In this document: positions 8,736 through 17,839 of the stretch, in pieces | How positions within the stretch are numbered: the stretch's first letter is position 1 | How the letters are laid out: each line of letters begins with the position of its first letter | Origin: Poriferisodalis sp965226645 | GTDB lineage: Bacteria > Actinomycetota > Acidimicrobiia > Acidimicrobiales > Poriferisodalaceae | Direction of reading: 5' to 3' | Length of the DNA: 64,000 nt | Assembly: GCA_965226645.1 (NCBI GenBank) | Contig: CBDDDL010000001.1 | Location: 372,001-436,000 of the forward strand | Notes under the pieces: generated by a model | Told to the model about the DNA's origin: nothing | Seen by the model: the letters and a program-made list of their open reading frames with translations, nothing else | The model's database searches: none | Translations under genes and position numbers: made by a program

Positions 8736-9569
8736 ATGGAATTGCGATTCAAGCCCTACCCGGAAGCGCACAGTCTCTTGAGCCGCGTGGACGATGACTC
8801 AAACCAGCTGACGCTCGACTTGAGCGAGGTGCGATTCGTCAAGCCGTCCGTGCTCGTCGCAGTAGCTGCGATGGCTTCCACTCACAGCGCCGACGATGAC
8901 GCGGTCGCCGGTTTCGTGCCTCCGGAGAACAAAGACGTGTGCGTCTGAGCAAGTCGCATGTCGCTCGGCGAAGCACTCGTCGACGCGGGCGTGAGAGTCA
9001 GCGGATTGCCAAGTGTCCGACATCATGACGTCGGCGACCGGATGTGCGAGTTGACCCGATTCGCAAGCAACGATCAGGCGGGACAACTGATCAACCTCGT
9101 CGAACGGCGGTGCCAAGACGCAGGCCATAGCGATCGAGTCGAGGAAACTTTGACGATGTCTATCTGGGAACTCACTGACAACTGCTTGGCTCACGCACGA
9201 ATCGGACACGGATTCCTCGCTGCGCAGATTCTGCCGCAGCCGACGCGGTCGTTGCATTTCGCCGTTGCCGACGGTGGCATCGGTATACGGGCCTCATTTG
9301 CTGGCACCCAACATGAGCGAGATGACGATCGAAGTGCCATCGAGGCGGCAGTCGAGTCACGCGTGACATCGGTGCGAGACAAGCCGCGCGGTGTCGGTTT
9401 GCCGAACCTCCTCGAGTGGGTAACCGCGATGGGCGGCGGGTTGACGATTCGTTCCGGGCGGGCGGCGATCGAGTATCGCCATCAACCAAACTCGACGATG
9501 CCACGTGCGACGTTCTCGCATCTCGATGCGGTAGACGGCACCTTGGTAGCGGGTTGGGTACCGTGTTGA
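8736..9569 (+). pseudogene. STAS-like plus HATPase protein with in-frame TGA
   Basis: The ATG at 8736 opens a STAS-like segment (LTLDLSEVRFVKPSVLVAVA) that stops at TGA 8946-8948. The same frame resumes at once (ASRMSLGEALVDAGVRVSG) and continues to 9569 with a GHKL ATPase domain: N-box ELTDNCLAHA, G1 VADGGIGI and G2 KPRGVGLPN. The phase is unbroken and the sequence on both sides of the stop is protein-like. The simplest reading is therefore one gene of about 277 codons broken by a nonsense change. A second start at ATG 8958 could still yield the HATPase part alone. This architecture resembles anti-sigma/anti-anti-sigma style signalling pairs, and the next gene is STAS-like too. No histidine kinase dimerisation domain is present. 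Confidence 0.65.
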
Positions 9570-9598
9570 CCACAAAGCAAGCAGGAGGGGCCACGGCG

Positions 9599-9881
9599 AT
9601 GGTTACGACGCTGGGGGCACCGCCTCGGATTGGCGGGCGAGAACTGCCGCGCGAACTGTTTGAAGTCAGCGGCCTGCCGGGGGATCTCTCGGGCAGCTCA
9701 CTCGTCATTGAATTCGAGCCGCGTACCTTGTACACAATCTCGTTTATTGACGACTCGTGTTCGAAGCACTCGTGAATCGCAAGTGCGAGCAGCTCACGTT
9801 GCGCGGCCTGTCCGAACGACTGGAGCGGGTAGCGACTGATGCCGCTAACTATCACGGCGTCAGCGAACGGATGACTCTTAG
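9599..9881 (+). pseudogene. STAS-like (DUF4325-type) gene, frameshifted and interrupted by IS
   Basis: It starts at ATG 9599 behind a strong AGGAGGGG site and 29 bases after the HATPase frame. The first part (VTTLGAPPRIGGRELPRELF, then SLVIEFEPRTLYTISFID) shifts by one base near 9753-9755. The remainder, in the neighbouring frame, reads FEALVNRKCEQLTLRGLSER to the insertion. Adding one base restores a STAS-like domain of about 95 residues. An IS1380-like element sits in the last codons. Removing the element and one target copy (CTTAG) gives RMTLRS and a TAG at 11482-11484, so the original gene ended only three codons beyond the insertion. It is probably the partner of the upstream STAS/HATPase gene. 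Confidence 0.6.
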
Positions 9882-11472
9882 CCTGAATCCACCGATTGGC
9901 CTTTGGTGGGCGCGGGGTTCCCGGGTCGGTGGCGGGTTGGGGTGGCGTCGGGTTGTTGGGGGTGTGAATCGCCCTGGTTTGGTGTGTCTGGGCGTGTTCG
10001 GCTAGGGGTGCTGTCGACGCTGGGTTTGTGTGGGGGCGTCAGTTCCGGGCTGTGCTGAGCCGGAGGGTCCGGGCAGAGCCCTGAGGGCGCTGAGTGTGGC
10101 TCGGAATTGTGTTTCCCAGGGCCAGCGGGCGGGGTATCGCAGGGTGGGTGTGCCGGATCGGTTGACCGCCACGGCGGCGAGCGACGAGTCGGGTGCGGCG
10201 GGAGCGGTTCGTGGCCGGCGACGCGCCGGCGAGCGTGGTGGTCCAGTGGCCGATGTTGTGGGCGAGCACGGCGCAGGCGAGCGGTGCGCAGTTCGCTCCG
10301 TAGTGGCCTGAGGGGACTCGAGCCCGGTGCCTTCTTTGAGGTCGCGGATGGCGAGCTCGACGACGGCGTGGGCGCGGTGGAACTCGTCCGCGGCGGCGGT
10401 GTCGTGGTCGGTGTTGGTGATGAATGCGTGGTGTCGCCAGTCGGGCCACAGTCGTTGTTGGGCGGTGTCGGTGAGGCGGGTGCGGCGCACGACGAGGCGA
10501 ACGGTGCGTTTCTGTTTGCCGCGGCCTGTGGTGTATTGGGTTTCGGCGACTTGGGCGTGGCCGTCTTTGGTGTAGGCGATGTCGGTCCATGCGGTGTTGG
10601 GGATCGCTTGGATCGCTGTGCGAACAGCGGGTATGAGGGCGACGGTGATCGACCATTTGAAGTCGTGGGCGTCGAGACGGTCGATCAGCTTCCATGACCA
10701 GAACCCCGAGTCGCCGCGCACCGTGGTCGGCCCGGCAGCCCCGGCGCGTCGCAGGTTCGCGGCGAGCTCGTCGACGAAGCGCACCACGCCGCGCGACGAC
10801 CCCGCGGACCCTTTGCGCATGCGTGCGCCGAGCACCTCGCGGGTGTCGGCGCGTGCGGCGAGCAGCGGGTGATAGCCGAGCACGCTGGTGTAGCCGTACG
10901 CGGCTCCTTGTTTTTGTTTGCCGTGGACCTCGCAGATCGTGGAGGATCGACCACCAGCGGCTCGTCGCCGGGGCCCGCGCCCAGCGCCCAGGCGCGCGCC
11001 AGCGTGCGCGACAGCACCGCTTCGAGCTGGCGGATGTGACCGAACGTGAACGTCCGCAGGAACGTCCCGACCGTCGAGGGCGCCATCGGGCGGAATCCCA
11101 GCACCCGCCCGGTGCGTCCGGCGCGCAGCATCTCGACGTGATCGATGTGGGTGCCGCCAGCGAGCATCGCGGCGACCACGGTGCAGATCTTGGGGCCCGG
11201 GTTCGCGGAACCGGTGCGCACCCACCGCTCGATCAGCGCCGAAAGGGACGGTCCATCAGCGTTCCCGCCAGGATCAGGCCCGCGTTGGCCACCAGTCCCT
11301 CATGATCGAACGTCGTTGCGAACCGGTCCGGACTGCGCGATGATGCAGACACAAAAAGTGCCTCCTGTTTTTGAGACGAACGTGGATATCAACACCACAA
11401 TCGTCGCAGATCAGGAGGCCTTTTTCGCGGACGCGACCACCCCCACACACCCACCACACCGGTGGATTCAGG
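9882..11472 (-). mobile_element. IS1380-family-like insertion sequence
   Basis: A 1591-bp element bounded by perfect 13-bp inverted repeats, CCTGAATCCACCG at 9882-9894 and its complement at 11460-11472. A 5-bp target duplication CTTAG flanks it at 9877-9881 and 11473-11477. The size, the CC-starting ends and the transposase type fit IS1380. The exact duplication suggests a recent insertion or one not yet eroded, yet its transposase is frameshifted. Confidence 0.9.
10002..11352 (-). pseudogene. IS1380-type DDE transposase, multiply frameshifted
   Basis: The reading starts at GTG 11352 behind AGGAGG and runs VSASSRSPDRFATTFDHEGL. It changes frame near 11245 into LIERWVRTGSANPGPKI, and again near 10945 after DEPLVVD. 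The next frame carries STICEVHGKQKQGAAYGYTS and RGDSGFWSWKLIDRL, the catalytic-aspartate neighbourhoods, and the VVELAIRDLKEG glutamate region. A segment in a further frame near 10300 (SGHYGANCAPLACAVLAHNI) is also typical of IS1380 transposases. The C-terminus returns to the frame ending at 10002. At least three shifts make an active protein unlikely, so mobility would need a transposase supplied in trans. Confidence 0.8.
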
Positions 11473-11608
11473 CTTAGGTCCTAGCGACCACGCGGGCAAG
11501 CTAGCGAATCCCGAGAATCGAAATCCCTTCTGCCGATCCGTATCCTCGCACTGCTGTCCCGGGGACAGGCCGCCGAGCCTGTCGACAGCCTCCTTAGCCC
11601 GCAATTGC
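11473..11608. other. intergenic after IS, no gene
   Basis: Holds the right target copy and the last codons of the interrupted STAS-like gene (stop at 11484). About 120 bases follow in which I see nothing conserved before the stop of the convergent MaoC gene. Confidence 0.5.
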
Positions 11609-12124
11609 CTAGTCGGCGTGGCGGCGCAGGACCATACGGGTGGGGGAGTAGACCATCACGAGTTTGCCGTGCTGGTTGAAGACCTCGTTGCGGGTGGTCA
11701 CAATGCCGCGGTCGCCCCGTGAGGTGAGCCGGGACGCCGTGACCTCGGCCACCACCTGCAGGGTGTCATTGACGAACGTCGGCCCCTTCACCTCGACCGT
11801 GGCGCCGAGATAGGCGATACCGGTGCCGGCGATCGCGCCGCCGCTGATGATGAGACCCTCGGCCAGCGACATCACCAGGCTGCCCGGTACCAACCGCCCG
11901 CTGTATCCAGCCCGCTCAGCGGCGGTGGCATCCAGGAACAGGCCCTCGCCAAATCCGAACTGGGTGGCGTAGACCACCAGGTCGGTCTCGGTGATCGTCC
12001 GCCGGGAGGTGCTCCAGCGCTTGCCGACCGGCTGCTCGTCGAACGTCCAGCCCCGGTGCGGCCGGGGCGGCAGATCCGGAATCGCTCCCGCATCGCTGCC
12101 GTCGCTGCCTTGTTCGTCGCTCAT
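11609..12124 (-). CDS. MaoC-like hot-dog-fold dehydratase
   Basis: A 171-aa protein with the hot-dog fold of MaoC/(R)-enoyl-CoA hydratase relatives. The sequence TITETDLVVYATQFG is the usual N-terminal binding element. It is followed by GRLVPGSLVMSLAEGLI, where MaoC hydratases have the hydration motif, and the VNDTLQVVAEVTASR strand. The canonical hydratase Asp/His pair is not obvious in the GRLVPGSLV segment, so a thioesterase-like or non-catalytic role is possible. The ATG at 12124 follows GGGAGG; longer upstream frames are not conserved in style. It is divergent from the PhyH gene across a repeat-rich 134-base spacer. Confidence 0.75.
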   Translation of the reverse strand: MSDEQGSDGSDAGAIPDLPPRPHRGWTFDEQPVGKRWSTSRRTITETDLVVYATQFGFGEGLFLDATAAERAGYSGRLVPGSLVMSLAEGLIISGGAIAGTGIAYLGATVEVKGPTFVNDTLQVVAEVTASRLTSRGDRGIVTTRNEVFNQHGKLVMVYSPTRMVLRRHAD

Positions 12125-12258
12125 GTCGCCTCCCGGTCCTGAGTCTGGCAGTGCGATGTGTCGCAATGCAGTGTCTGCCGGTGCTGCGTCTGGCAATGCA
12201 GTGCATCCATCGTGTTGACTTGACACCGTTGACTTGACGTTGGCGACAGGGGACGACG
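12125..12258. promoter_or_regulatory. divergent promoter region with direct repeats
   Basis: The spacer between maoC-like and phyH contains two exact copies of GTTGACTTGAC at 12214-12224 and 12228-12238 (14-base period). It also has several imperfect copies of GTCTGGCAATGCAGTG between 12136 and 12206. Each GTTGAC resembles a -35 element, and the regular spacing suggests a dimeric-regulator operator. This is inference from pattern only. Confidence 0.4.
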
Positions 12259-13092
12259 ATGAGCGACACGGTTCTTGATCGACCAGCACGAGACATCGTC
12301 GACGACGACACGATCGAGCGATTCCGCGCTGACGGAGTGGTCGCGCTTCGCAACGTGGTGGACGCCGAGGGGGTGGAACGGCTCCGCGGCGGCGTCGCCG
12401 ACGAGATGGCCAACCCGAGCCCCACGGCGCATAACTACGCGTCCACCGGCTTCTTCGGCTCGCTGGATCTGTGGCGATTCCACTCGCTCTTCGAAGAATT
12501 CGTCACACAATCCCGACTCGGCGAGCTGGCCGCCGCAATGTTCGGCTCGCCCGTCGTACGCATGTACTACGACCAGCTGTTCGTCAAGGAACCCGGATCC
12601 AGCCAGCCGGTGCCGTGGCACAACGACCAGCCGTACTGGCCGATCTCGGGCCGGCAGGTGATGTCGTTCTGGATCGCACTTGACACCGTCGACGCCTCCA
12701 ACGGCCGGGTCGAGTACGTCCGAGGCTCGCACGCCTGGGACCGCTGGTTCCAGCCACGCACCTTCGCCCCGACGAACGCCCACGACTACGAGCGCAACCC
12801 CGACTACGAACTCATGCCCGACATCGAGGCCGACCGGGACAGCTACGACATCGTCTCGTTCGATCTCGAACCAGGCGATGCAGTGGCCTTCTGGGCAATG
12901 ATCCTGCACGGCTCGCAGGGCAACTCGAACCGGGGCCGGGCGCGGCGGGGCTACGCCGCCCGCTACATCGGCACCGACGTCCGCTACGACCCTCGAGTCG
13001 GCACTGCTCAGGTGCTGCATGTGGACGGACTCGAGCCGGATTCCACGATGGAACTCGATCGCTACCCGGTGGTCTGGCCCCGCCCGGCCTGA
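12259..13092 (+). CDS. phytanoyl-CoA dioxygenase (PhyH) family protein
   Basis: A 277-aa Fe(II)/2-oxoglutarate-dependent oxygenase. The iron-binding facial triad is visible: His121 and Asp123 in PWHNDQPYWP, and the distal His217 in ILHGSQGN. The 2-oxoglutarate-binding arginine lies in the following RARRGYAARY. Length and order match the PhyH family, whose members hydroxylate varied small molecules or acyl-CoAs; the substrate is unknown. The start ATG at 12259 sits just after the TTGACTTGAC repeats, leaving a short leader. A DUF1330-like gene follows 77 bases downstream on the same strand and is probably co-transcribed. Confidence 0.9.
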   Translation: MSDTVLDRPARDIVDDDTIERFRADGVVALRNVVDAEGVERLRGGVADEMANPSPTAHNYASTGFFGSLDLWRFHSLFEEFVTQSRLGELAAAMFGSPVVRMYYDQLFVKEPGSSQPVPWHNDQPYWPISGRQVMSFWIALDTVDASNGRVEYVRGSHAWDRWFQPRTFAPTNAHDYERNPDYELMPDIEADRDSYDIVSFDLEPGDAVAFWAMILHGSQGNSNRGRARRGYAARYIGTDVRYDPRVGTAQVLHVDGLEPDSTMELDRYPVVWPRPA

Positions 13093-13169
13093 GCCGCATC
13101 GCCGCCAGTCCGACGGCGCCCGACGAGCTGCCGGATTCAACCAATTCCACGAACTGAACAGGAGTTCCT

Positions 13170-13574
13170 GTGCACAAACACGCTTCGACCGCCCAGATCG
13201 ACGCCGTCGACAAAGGTGACCCCGACGAGCCGGTGGTGATGCTCAACCTGCTGCGCTACCGCGAGACCGCCGAGTCGGGCTATGGCGTCGACGGGATGAC
13301 GGGCGAGGCCGCGTACCGCGAATACGGCCGGCGCTTTGCCGAGTTACACCCTCGCTTCGGCGGCGAGCCGATCTGGATGGGACGTGCCGGCCACACAGCG
13401 ATTGGCCCGACAGACGAGAAGTGGGACATTGCGATCCTGGTCCGCTATCCCACGCGAGCTCAGTTCGTCGCGATGTTCCGCGACCCTGACTACCTCGCGA
13501 TTGCGCCCGTCCGCGCAGCAGCGCTGGAAGATTCCCGCATCATCGAGACCACCCAGCTGTTGCCCAAGACCTGA
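13170..13574 (+). CDS. DUF1330-like small protein
   Basis: A 134-aa dimeric alpha/beta-barrel-like protein. The opening PVVMLNLLRYRE and the middle AYREYGRRFAELHPRFGGEPIW match the pattern of the DUF1330 family, as does WDIAILVRYPTRAQFVAMFRDPDY. Members are small cytoplasmic proteins without an established general reaction. The start is a GTG at 13170 with ACAGGAG seven bases upstream. The position after PhyH suggests it belongs to the same small catabolic or modification operon. Confidence 0.78.
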   Translation: MHKHASTAQIDAVDKGDPDEPVVMLNLLRYRETAESGYGVDGMTGEAAYREYGRRFAELHPRFGGEPIWMGRAGHTAIGPTDEKWDIAILVRYPTRAQFVAMFRDPDYLAIAPVRAAALEDSRIIETTQLLPKT

Positions 13575-13658
13575 GCCACGCAACGTTGCGGTTCTCCGTG
13601 CAGAATTGCCGTTCAGGCCAGCATTTCTGCACTGAGAAGAACGCCCCTTGGCCGCGAA

Positions 13659-14399
13659 CTACGCGCTGTTGTGGCTGCCGATGGTGCCGGACTGCATCGT
13701 GCGGCCCAGCATCATCAGCCAGATCAGGGCAACAACGAATCCGATGCCGTTGACGGCGTTCCAGCCCTCGAAGTCGAAGATCGAGGCGATCACCCAGAAC
13801 AGGGCCGCCCACACGACACCGACAACGGGAACAACAAGGGCAGCAGCACGCTGAATCCCTGCGGGCAGGATTGGTCGAAGGCCGATCGACACAGAGCTCG
13901 CACCCAGCATCACCAGCGTCAAGGCCACGATCGCGATTCCGGCCTTGACGGAATGCATCGAAACAGCAACCTGCATCACCTCGGCGCTGCCCGCCGCAAA
14001 GACTCCACCGAGGCCGTCATTCACAGCGATGACCATCATCTGGTCGATGCCCTCACCGAGGACCAGAGCGCCGGTACCGAGTCCGGCCATCATCAGGCCG
14101 TACCTCGTCGCGGTGCAGTCGAGCCCCTCTTCGTGCGCCGTATTCCACACCACCATGAGACCAGCAATGATGGTGACGAGTGCCATCGCGGCAAAGATCG
14201 AGGTGAAGTGGGTGAGCGCGGCGCTGTCGGCCATCGTCTCGACACGGCCCGCAAAATCCAGCCGGTCCACGCTGTTGACGAGGACGCCGCCCGGTTCGAT
14301 CATTCCTACGATCAGCGCGACCAATCCGCCGCCCATCAGCGCAATTCCGCCGCGCTGACGGCGGGTAGTCCGGTTGATCATGTCCAGGACGTTTGCCAT
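13659..14399 (-). CDS. multi-pass membrane protein, unknown function
   Basis: A 246-aa protein with about six hydrophobic segments: GIALMGGGLVALIVGMI, IFAAMALVTIIAGLMVV, YGLMMAGLGTGALVLGEGI, AGIAIVALTLVMLGASSV, LVVPVVGVVWAALFWVIA and GIGFVVALIWLMML. I recognise no family and see no catalytic motif or charged transport signature. The start ATG at 14399 follows a purine-rich GGGGGTCAAG. It is divergent from the SRPBCC gene at 14510 and convergent with the DUF1330-like gene. Confidence 0.7.
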   Translation of the reverse strand: MANVLDMINRTTRRQRGGIALMGGGLVALIVGMIEPGGVLVNSVDRLDFAGRVETMADSAALTHFTSIFAAMALVTIIAGLMVVWNTAHEEGLDCTATRYGLMMAGLGTGALVLGEGIDQMMVIAVNDGLGGVFAAGSAEVMQVAVSMHSVKAGIAIVALTLVMLGASSVSIGLRPILPAGIQRAAALVVPVVGVVWAALFWVIASIFDFEGWNAVNGIGFVVALIWLMMLGRTMQSGTIGSHNSA

Positions 14400-14509
14400 C
14401 TTGACCCCCTTGGCCCCGTAGGCACGGGCGTGAAGCCGACATCAGTGCCAGTGCGATGTCGCTCAGCATGTCCGCAGCACGCGTTGTCCGCAGGGTCCAG
14501 AATGGCCAT

Positions 14510-15124
14510 ATGGACGGAGTAGACGACGCGACGAGCAGAGTATTGACACGGTCCGACCAGGCGCTGATCGATGGGCTGGGAGCCAGCGGCATCGAGCCGA
14601 TGGAGCCGATCATTGCCACGGTTGACGTAGCAGCCCCGTCGACAGACGTCTGGGCGGCCATCCGCGAACCAGGCAACCTCACCAACATTCACCCGTTCTG
14701 CGAGCGCAACGAGGTGAAGGTGTGGGACCGCGCACGGAGCCGCGATCACGTCTACTACTACAGCGGCGTTCACTACCAGCGAGAATTTCTCGACTGGTTT
14801 GATGGCACGGGCTACGACCTGGTGCTGGGCCCGCCCGAAGCCCGCTCTGCGCTCGTGCGTTGGCGTGTTACCGAGCCTGCCCCTCCCGAAGCCGGAACCA
14901 GCGCCGAACTACCTGGGTGCGAGTTCAGCATCAAGGTCGTCGCGCTGCTGCGCGACGACGTGCCTTTCGCCGAACGAGAGCATTACGCCGAGCACATGAT
15001 CCGTCGGGCGCTGCCGCCGTACCTCGACTCGGTTGTGCGTGGCACGGCGTATTTCTCCGAGACCGGCACGCCCGTCACGAAGAACCAGTTCGGCGCCCAC
15101 CCCATCTACTCGCCGACCGATTGA
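14510..15124 (+). CDS. SRPBCC (START-like) domain protein
   Basis: A protein of about 204 aa whose core (IIATVDVAAPSTDVWAAIRE, then GNLTNIHPFCERNEVKVWDR) is the first strand and helix of the START/polyketide-cyclase ligand-binding fold. The rest continues as alternating strands to a C-terminal helix (AEHMIRRALPPYLDSVVRG). Such proteins bind hydrophobic ligands or act as aromatase/cyclases; the ligand is unknown. The ATG at 14510 begins just before the domain, but an upstream in-frame start at 14456 is also possible, and neither has a strong ribosome site. Confidence 0.72.
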   Translation: MDGVDDATSRVLTRSDQALIDGLGASGIEPMEPIIATVDVAAPSTDVWAAIREPGNLTNIHPFCERNEVKVWDRARSRDHVYYYSGVHYQREFLDWFDGTGYDLVLGPPEARSALVRWRVTEPAPPEAGTSAELPGCEFSIKVVALLRDDVPFAEREHYAEHMIRRALPPYLDSVVRGTAYFSETGTPVTKNQFGAHPIYSPTD

Positions 15125-15177
15125 TCTCGTCGATTCCCGGCGGGCGGGCTTGGGAAGGCGCCCTTGATCGGTGCGGC

Positions 15178-16825
15178 TCAGCTCGACTCCGGCAGCTCCA
15201 GCAAGCGCCGGGCAAGTTCGCGGGCCTCGTCCCGCGACTCCACGATGCGGTCCTGTGGTACCTGTTGCAGAACGTCGAGAGCCTGCAGGCTGGTGGCAGG
15301 CGCGCCCTCAAGACCCAGCAAGATGACCTCGGTGTGGGAGTCGGCTGCGGTCTCGAGCAGGTGCTCGACGACGAGGGCAGCGCTGTCGTCCATGTGGACG
15401 GTGTCGGTGAAGTCAATGATGACGACCTCGTGCTCCGCGATGTCGGCGCCCAGGATGTCGATGAGGCTCTTCGACGAGGCGACGGTGAAGGTGCCCCGGA
15501 GCGCCACCAGACCAGCCCGCGCCGAGAACGCGCCGACCTCGTCGTCACCGTCGGCACCGGTTCCGCCGGCCAGAAAGCTCTGGTCCAGCAAGGGCACCGA
15601 GACCACGCTGTCGAGCTGCAGACGCTCGAATTGGCGTGCGGCGGCCATCGCAGCGACGATAAGCCTGATCGCCACAGCGGTGATGAGGTCCAGCACCACG
15701 GTCAACACCATGGTGATGCCCATGATCATCAGGTGCTCGCGCTGCACGCGATGGACGCGCCGCAGGAAGCGCCAGTCGACAATGTCCCAGCCGATCTTCA
15801 GCAGGATCCCCGCCAGCGCAGCGTGCGGCACTGATTCCACATAGTTCCCCGCTCCCAGCACCAGCGCTAGCAGCACGAAGGCACGCAAAGCGCCCGACAC
15901 CCGGGTGCTGCCGCCGGCCCGGATGTTCACCACCGTGCCCACGGTCGCCCCGGCGCCCGGAAGCCCGCCGACGAGACCCGCAGCGATGTTGCCGAGGCCC
16001 TGCCCGATGAGCTCCTGATTCGGGTTGTGCCGCGTCCGGGTCATCGAGTCGGCAATGAGCGAGGTCAGCAGGCTGTCGACGGCGCCGAGTAGCGCCAGCG
16101 TGACAGCGGGCTGCACGGCCCGCGCCAGCGTCCCGGGCGACAACACCGGTACCTCGAAGCCGGGCAGGCCACTCGGCACCTCGCCGATGACCGGGGCGCC
16201 GCTGAGAAACAGCACCCCCATCAGCGTCCCTACGGCCAAGGCAGCCAGCGTTGCCGGGAACCAACGATGCAGCCCGGGCGGGCCAGAAGATGCACACTCC
16301 CAAGCTGACAGCGGCAATAGCCACCGCGCTGAGATCGAGGCTCATGATTGCGTCGGGCCAGGCTTGCATTACGTCGAGCGGCCCGCCGCTTGCCGATGAT
16401 GCTCCTAGAGCTGGGAGGGTCTGCAGGATGATGATGATGATCCCGACTCCCGACATGAACCCTGAAATCACTGAGTAGGGCGTGTAGGAGACGAAACGGC
16501 CGAAGCGCAGGATGCCCATCAGCGCCTGGATGACCCCGGCCATGACGACAACCGTGAGTGCTTCGGCCAGCGTTGAGGCATGGTCGGTGATGACCACCGC
16601 CATTGCCACCGCCATGGGCCCGGTCGGCCCGGAAATCTGAGATCGCGTTCCGCCGAATACGGCGGCAAAGAAGCCCAACGCGATGGCGCCGTACAGCCCA
16701 GCCATCGCCCCGAGTCCCGATGCGGCGCCGAACGCCAGAGCGACTGGCAGACCTACGACCGCGGTGGTGACACCTCCGAAGATGTCACCGCGCAACGCGG
16801 CAAGGTCGTACCCCCGAGATTGCAT
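15178..16825 (-). pseudogene. SulP-family anion transporter with STAS domain, frameshifted
   Basis: The N-terminal part, from ATG 16825, is a SulP permease start (DIFGGVTTAVVGLPVALAFG, GGTRSQISGPTGPMAVAMAV). It runs through several membrane segments to IFWPARA. Near 16271-16290 the family sequence jumps one frame and continues as PPGLHRWFPATLAALAVG down to the stop at 15178. That part includes GLPGAGATVGTVVNIRAGG and a C-terminal STAS domain (HEVVIIDFTDTVHMDDSAAL). The break is in a GC-rich run (CCCGGGCGGGCC), a place where both real slippage and sequencing error are plausible. Corrected, the protein is about 548 residues, normal for SulP. It would import sulfate, bicarbonate or another anion. 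Confidence 0.8.
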
Positions 16826-17053
16826 CAGCCGCCCCCGAGACCGGCGTCCCCACCTCTCAGTGGGTTCGCCACATGGACATTACGCGCGTTATATGAGGAA
16901 TGTTCACGTCATCTCGGGGTTGTTCAGGTCGTGTCGCCCTCGTCGCGCGCTTGCTCTGCGGGCGAGTGCACGATCTCCGCACGGGTGGGAAGATTCATGT
17001 AGGTCAGCAGAACGCCGAGCGAAGCCCAGGGGGGACTACTAGGTTCGCCCGGC
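16826..17053. other. divergent intergenic region
   Basis: 228 bases between sulP and the crotonase gene. An AT-richer patch at about 16877-16912 (TTACGCGCGTTATATGAGG) is the best place for a promoter, and GCGCGTTATATG contains a TATAT-like -10. I see no repeats or RNA genes. Confidence 0.35.
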
Positions 17054-17830
17054 ATGGGTGAATTCTGTTATGCGGAGCGCGACGGGAATCTGTTCGTCGT
17101 GACGATCAACCGGCCGGAGCGGATGAATGCACTGCACCCGCCGGGCAATGCCGAGATGTCGGACCTGTTCGACGAATTCCAGAACGATCCGGATCTCTGG
17201 GTCGCGATTGTGACCGGCGAGGGTGACAGGGCGTTCTCGGCAGGCAACGACTTGAGGTACCAGGCCGAGGGCGGTGATCGTGCGGCTATGCCGGCGTCGG
17301 GTTTCGGCGGATTGACGTCCCGCTGGGACCTCGACAAGCCCGTCATTGCAGCCGTGAATGGCGTGGCGATGGGCGGCGGCTTCGAGATCGCGCTGGCCTG
17401 CGACATCATCGTCGCCTCAGAGAACGCGCTGCTGGCGCTGCCCGAGCCCAAGGTCGGTCTCGCTGCGCTTGCGGGTGGCGTTCACCGCCTGCCGCGTCAC
17501 ATCGGGCTGAAGCGGGCCATGAGCATGATGCTGACCGGCCGTCACGTGCCCGCAGCTGAGGCCAAGGAGTTGGGAATCGCCTCCGAGGTGGTCCCCCGAG
17601 GCGAGGCGTTGGCATGCGCCCGTCGCTGGGCCGAGATGATTCTCGAGTGCTCGCCGATGTCGATTCGGGCCACCAAGCAGGCTGCGATGCAGGGCCTCAA
17701 TGAGGCCAGCATGCAAGCTGCGCACGAAGGCCGGTACGAGGCGGTGCGAGCCATGAGCAACAGCGCCGACTACATCGAGGGCCCCCGCGCATTCTCCGAG
17801 AAGCGCCCGCCCCAGTGGCAGGGCCGCTAG
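17054..17830 (+). CDS. enoyl-CoA hydratase/isomerase (crotonase) family
   Basis: A 258-aa crotonase-fold acyl-CoA enzyme. The oxyanion-hole elements are FSAGNDLRYQ (about 61-70) and AAVNGVAMGGGFEIALACD (about 99-117), with a glutamate in GGGFE at the first acidic position. The second region reads LPEPKVGLAALAGGVHRLP rather than the PGAGG loop of classical hydratases, so the exact reaction (hydratase, isomerase or other) cannot be called. The C-terminal helix GPRAFSEKRPPQWQGR is typical. It converges with the FMN glutamate-synthase-like gene, whose stop is 9 bases away. Confidence 0.88.
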   Translation: MGEFCYAERDGNLFVVTINRPERMNALHPPGNAEMSDLFDEFQNDPDLWVAIVTGEGDRAFSAGNDLRYQAEGGDRAAMPASGFGGLTSRWDLDKPVIAAVNGVAMGGGFEIALACDIIVASENALLALPEPKVGLAALAGGVHRLPRHIGLKRAMSMMLTGRHVPAAEAKELGIASEVVPRGEALACARRWAEMILECSPMSIRATKQAAMQGLNEASMQAAHEGRYEAVRAMSNSADYIEGPRAFSEKRPPQWQGR

Positions 17831-17839
17831 CGGAGTTCT

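Noticed and set aside
8946..8948. TGA as selenocysteine in the STAS/HATPase gene
   Set aside because: The residue position is not a redox site and no SECIS-like hairpin is evident; a nonsense change is simpler.
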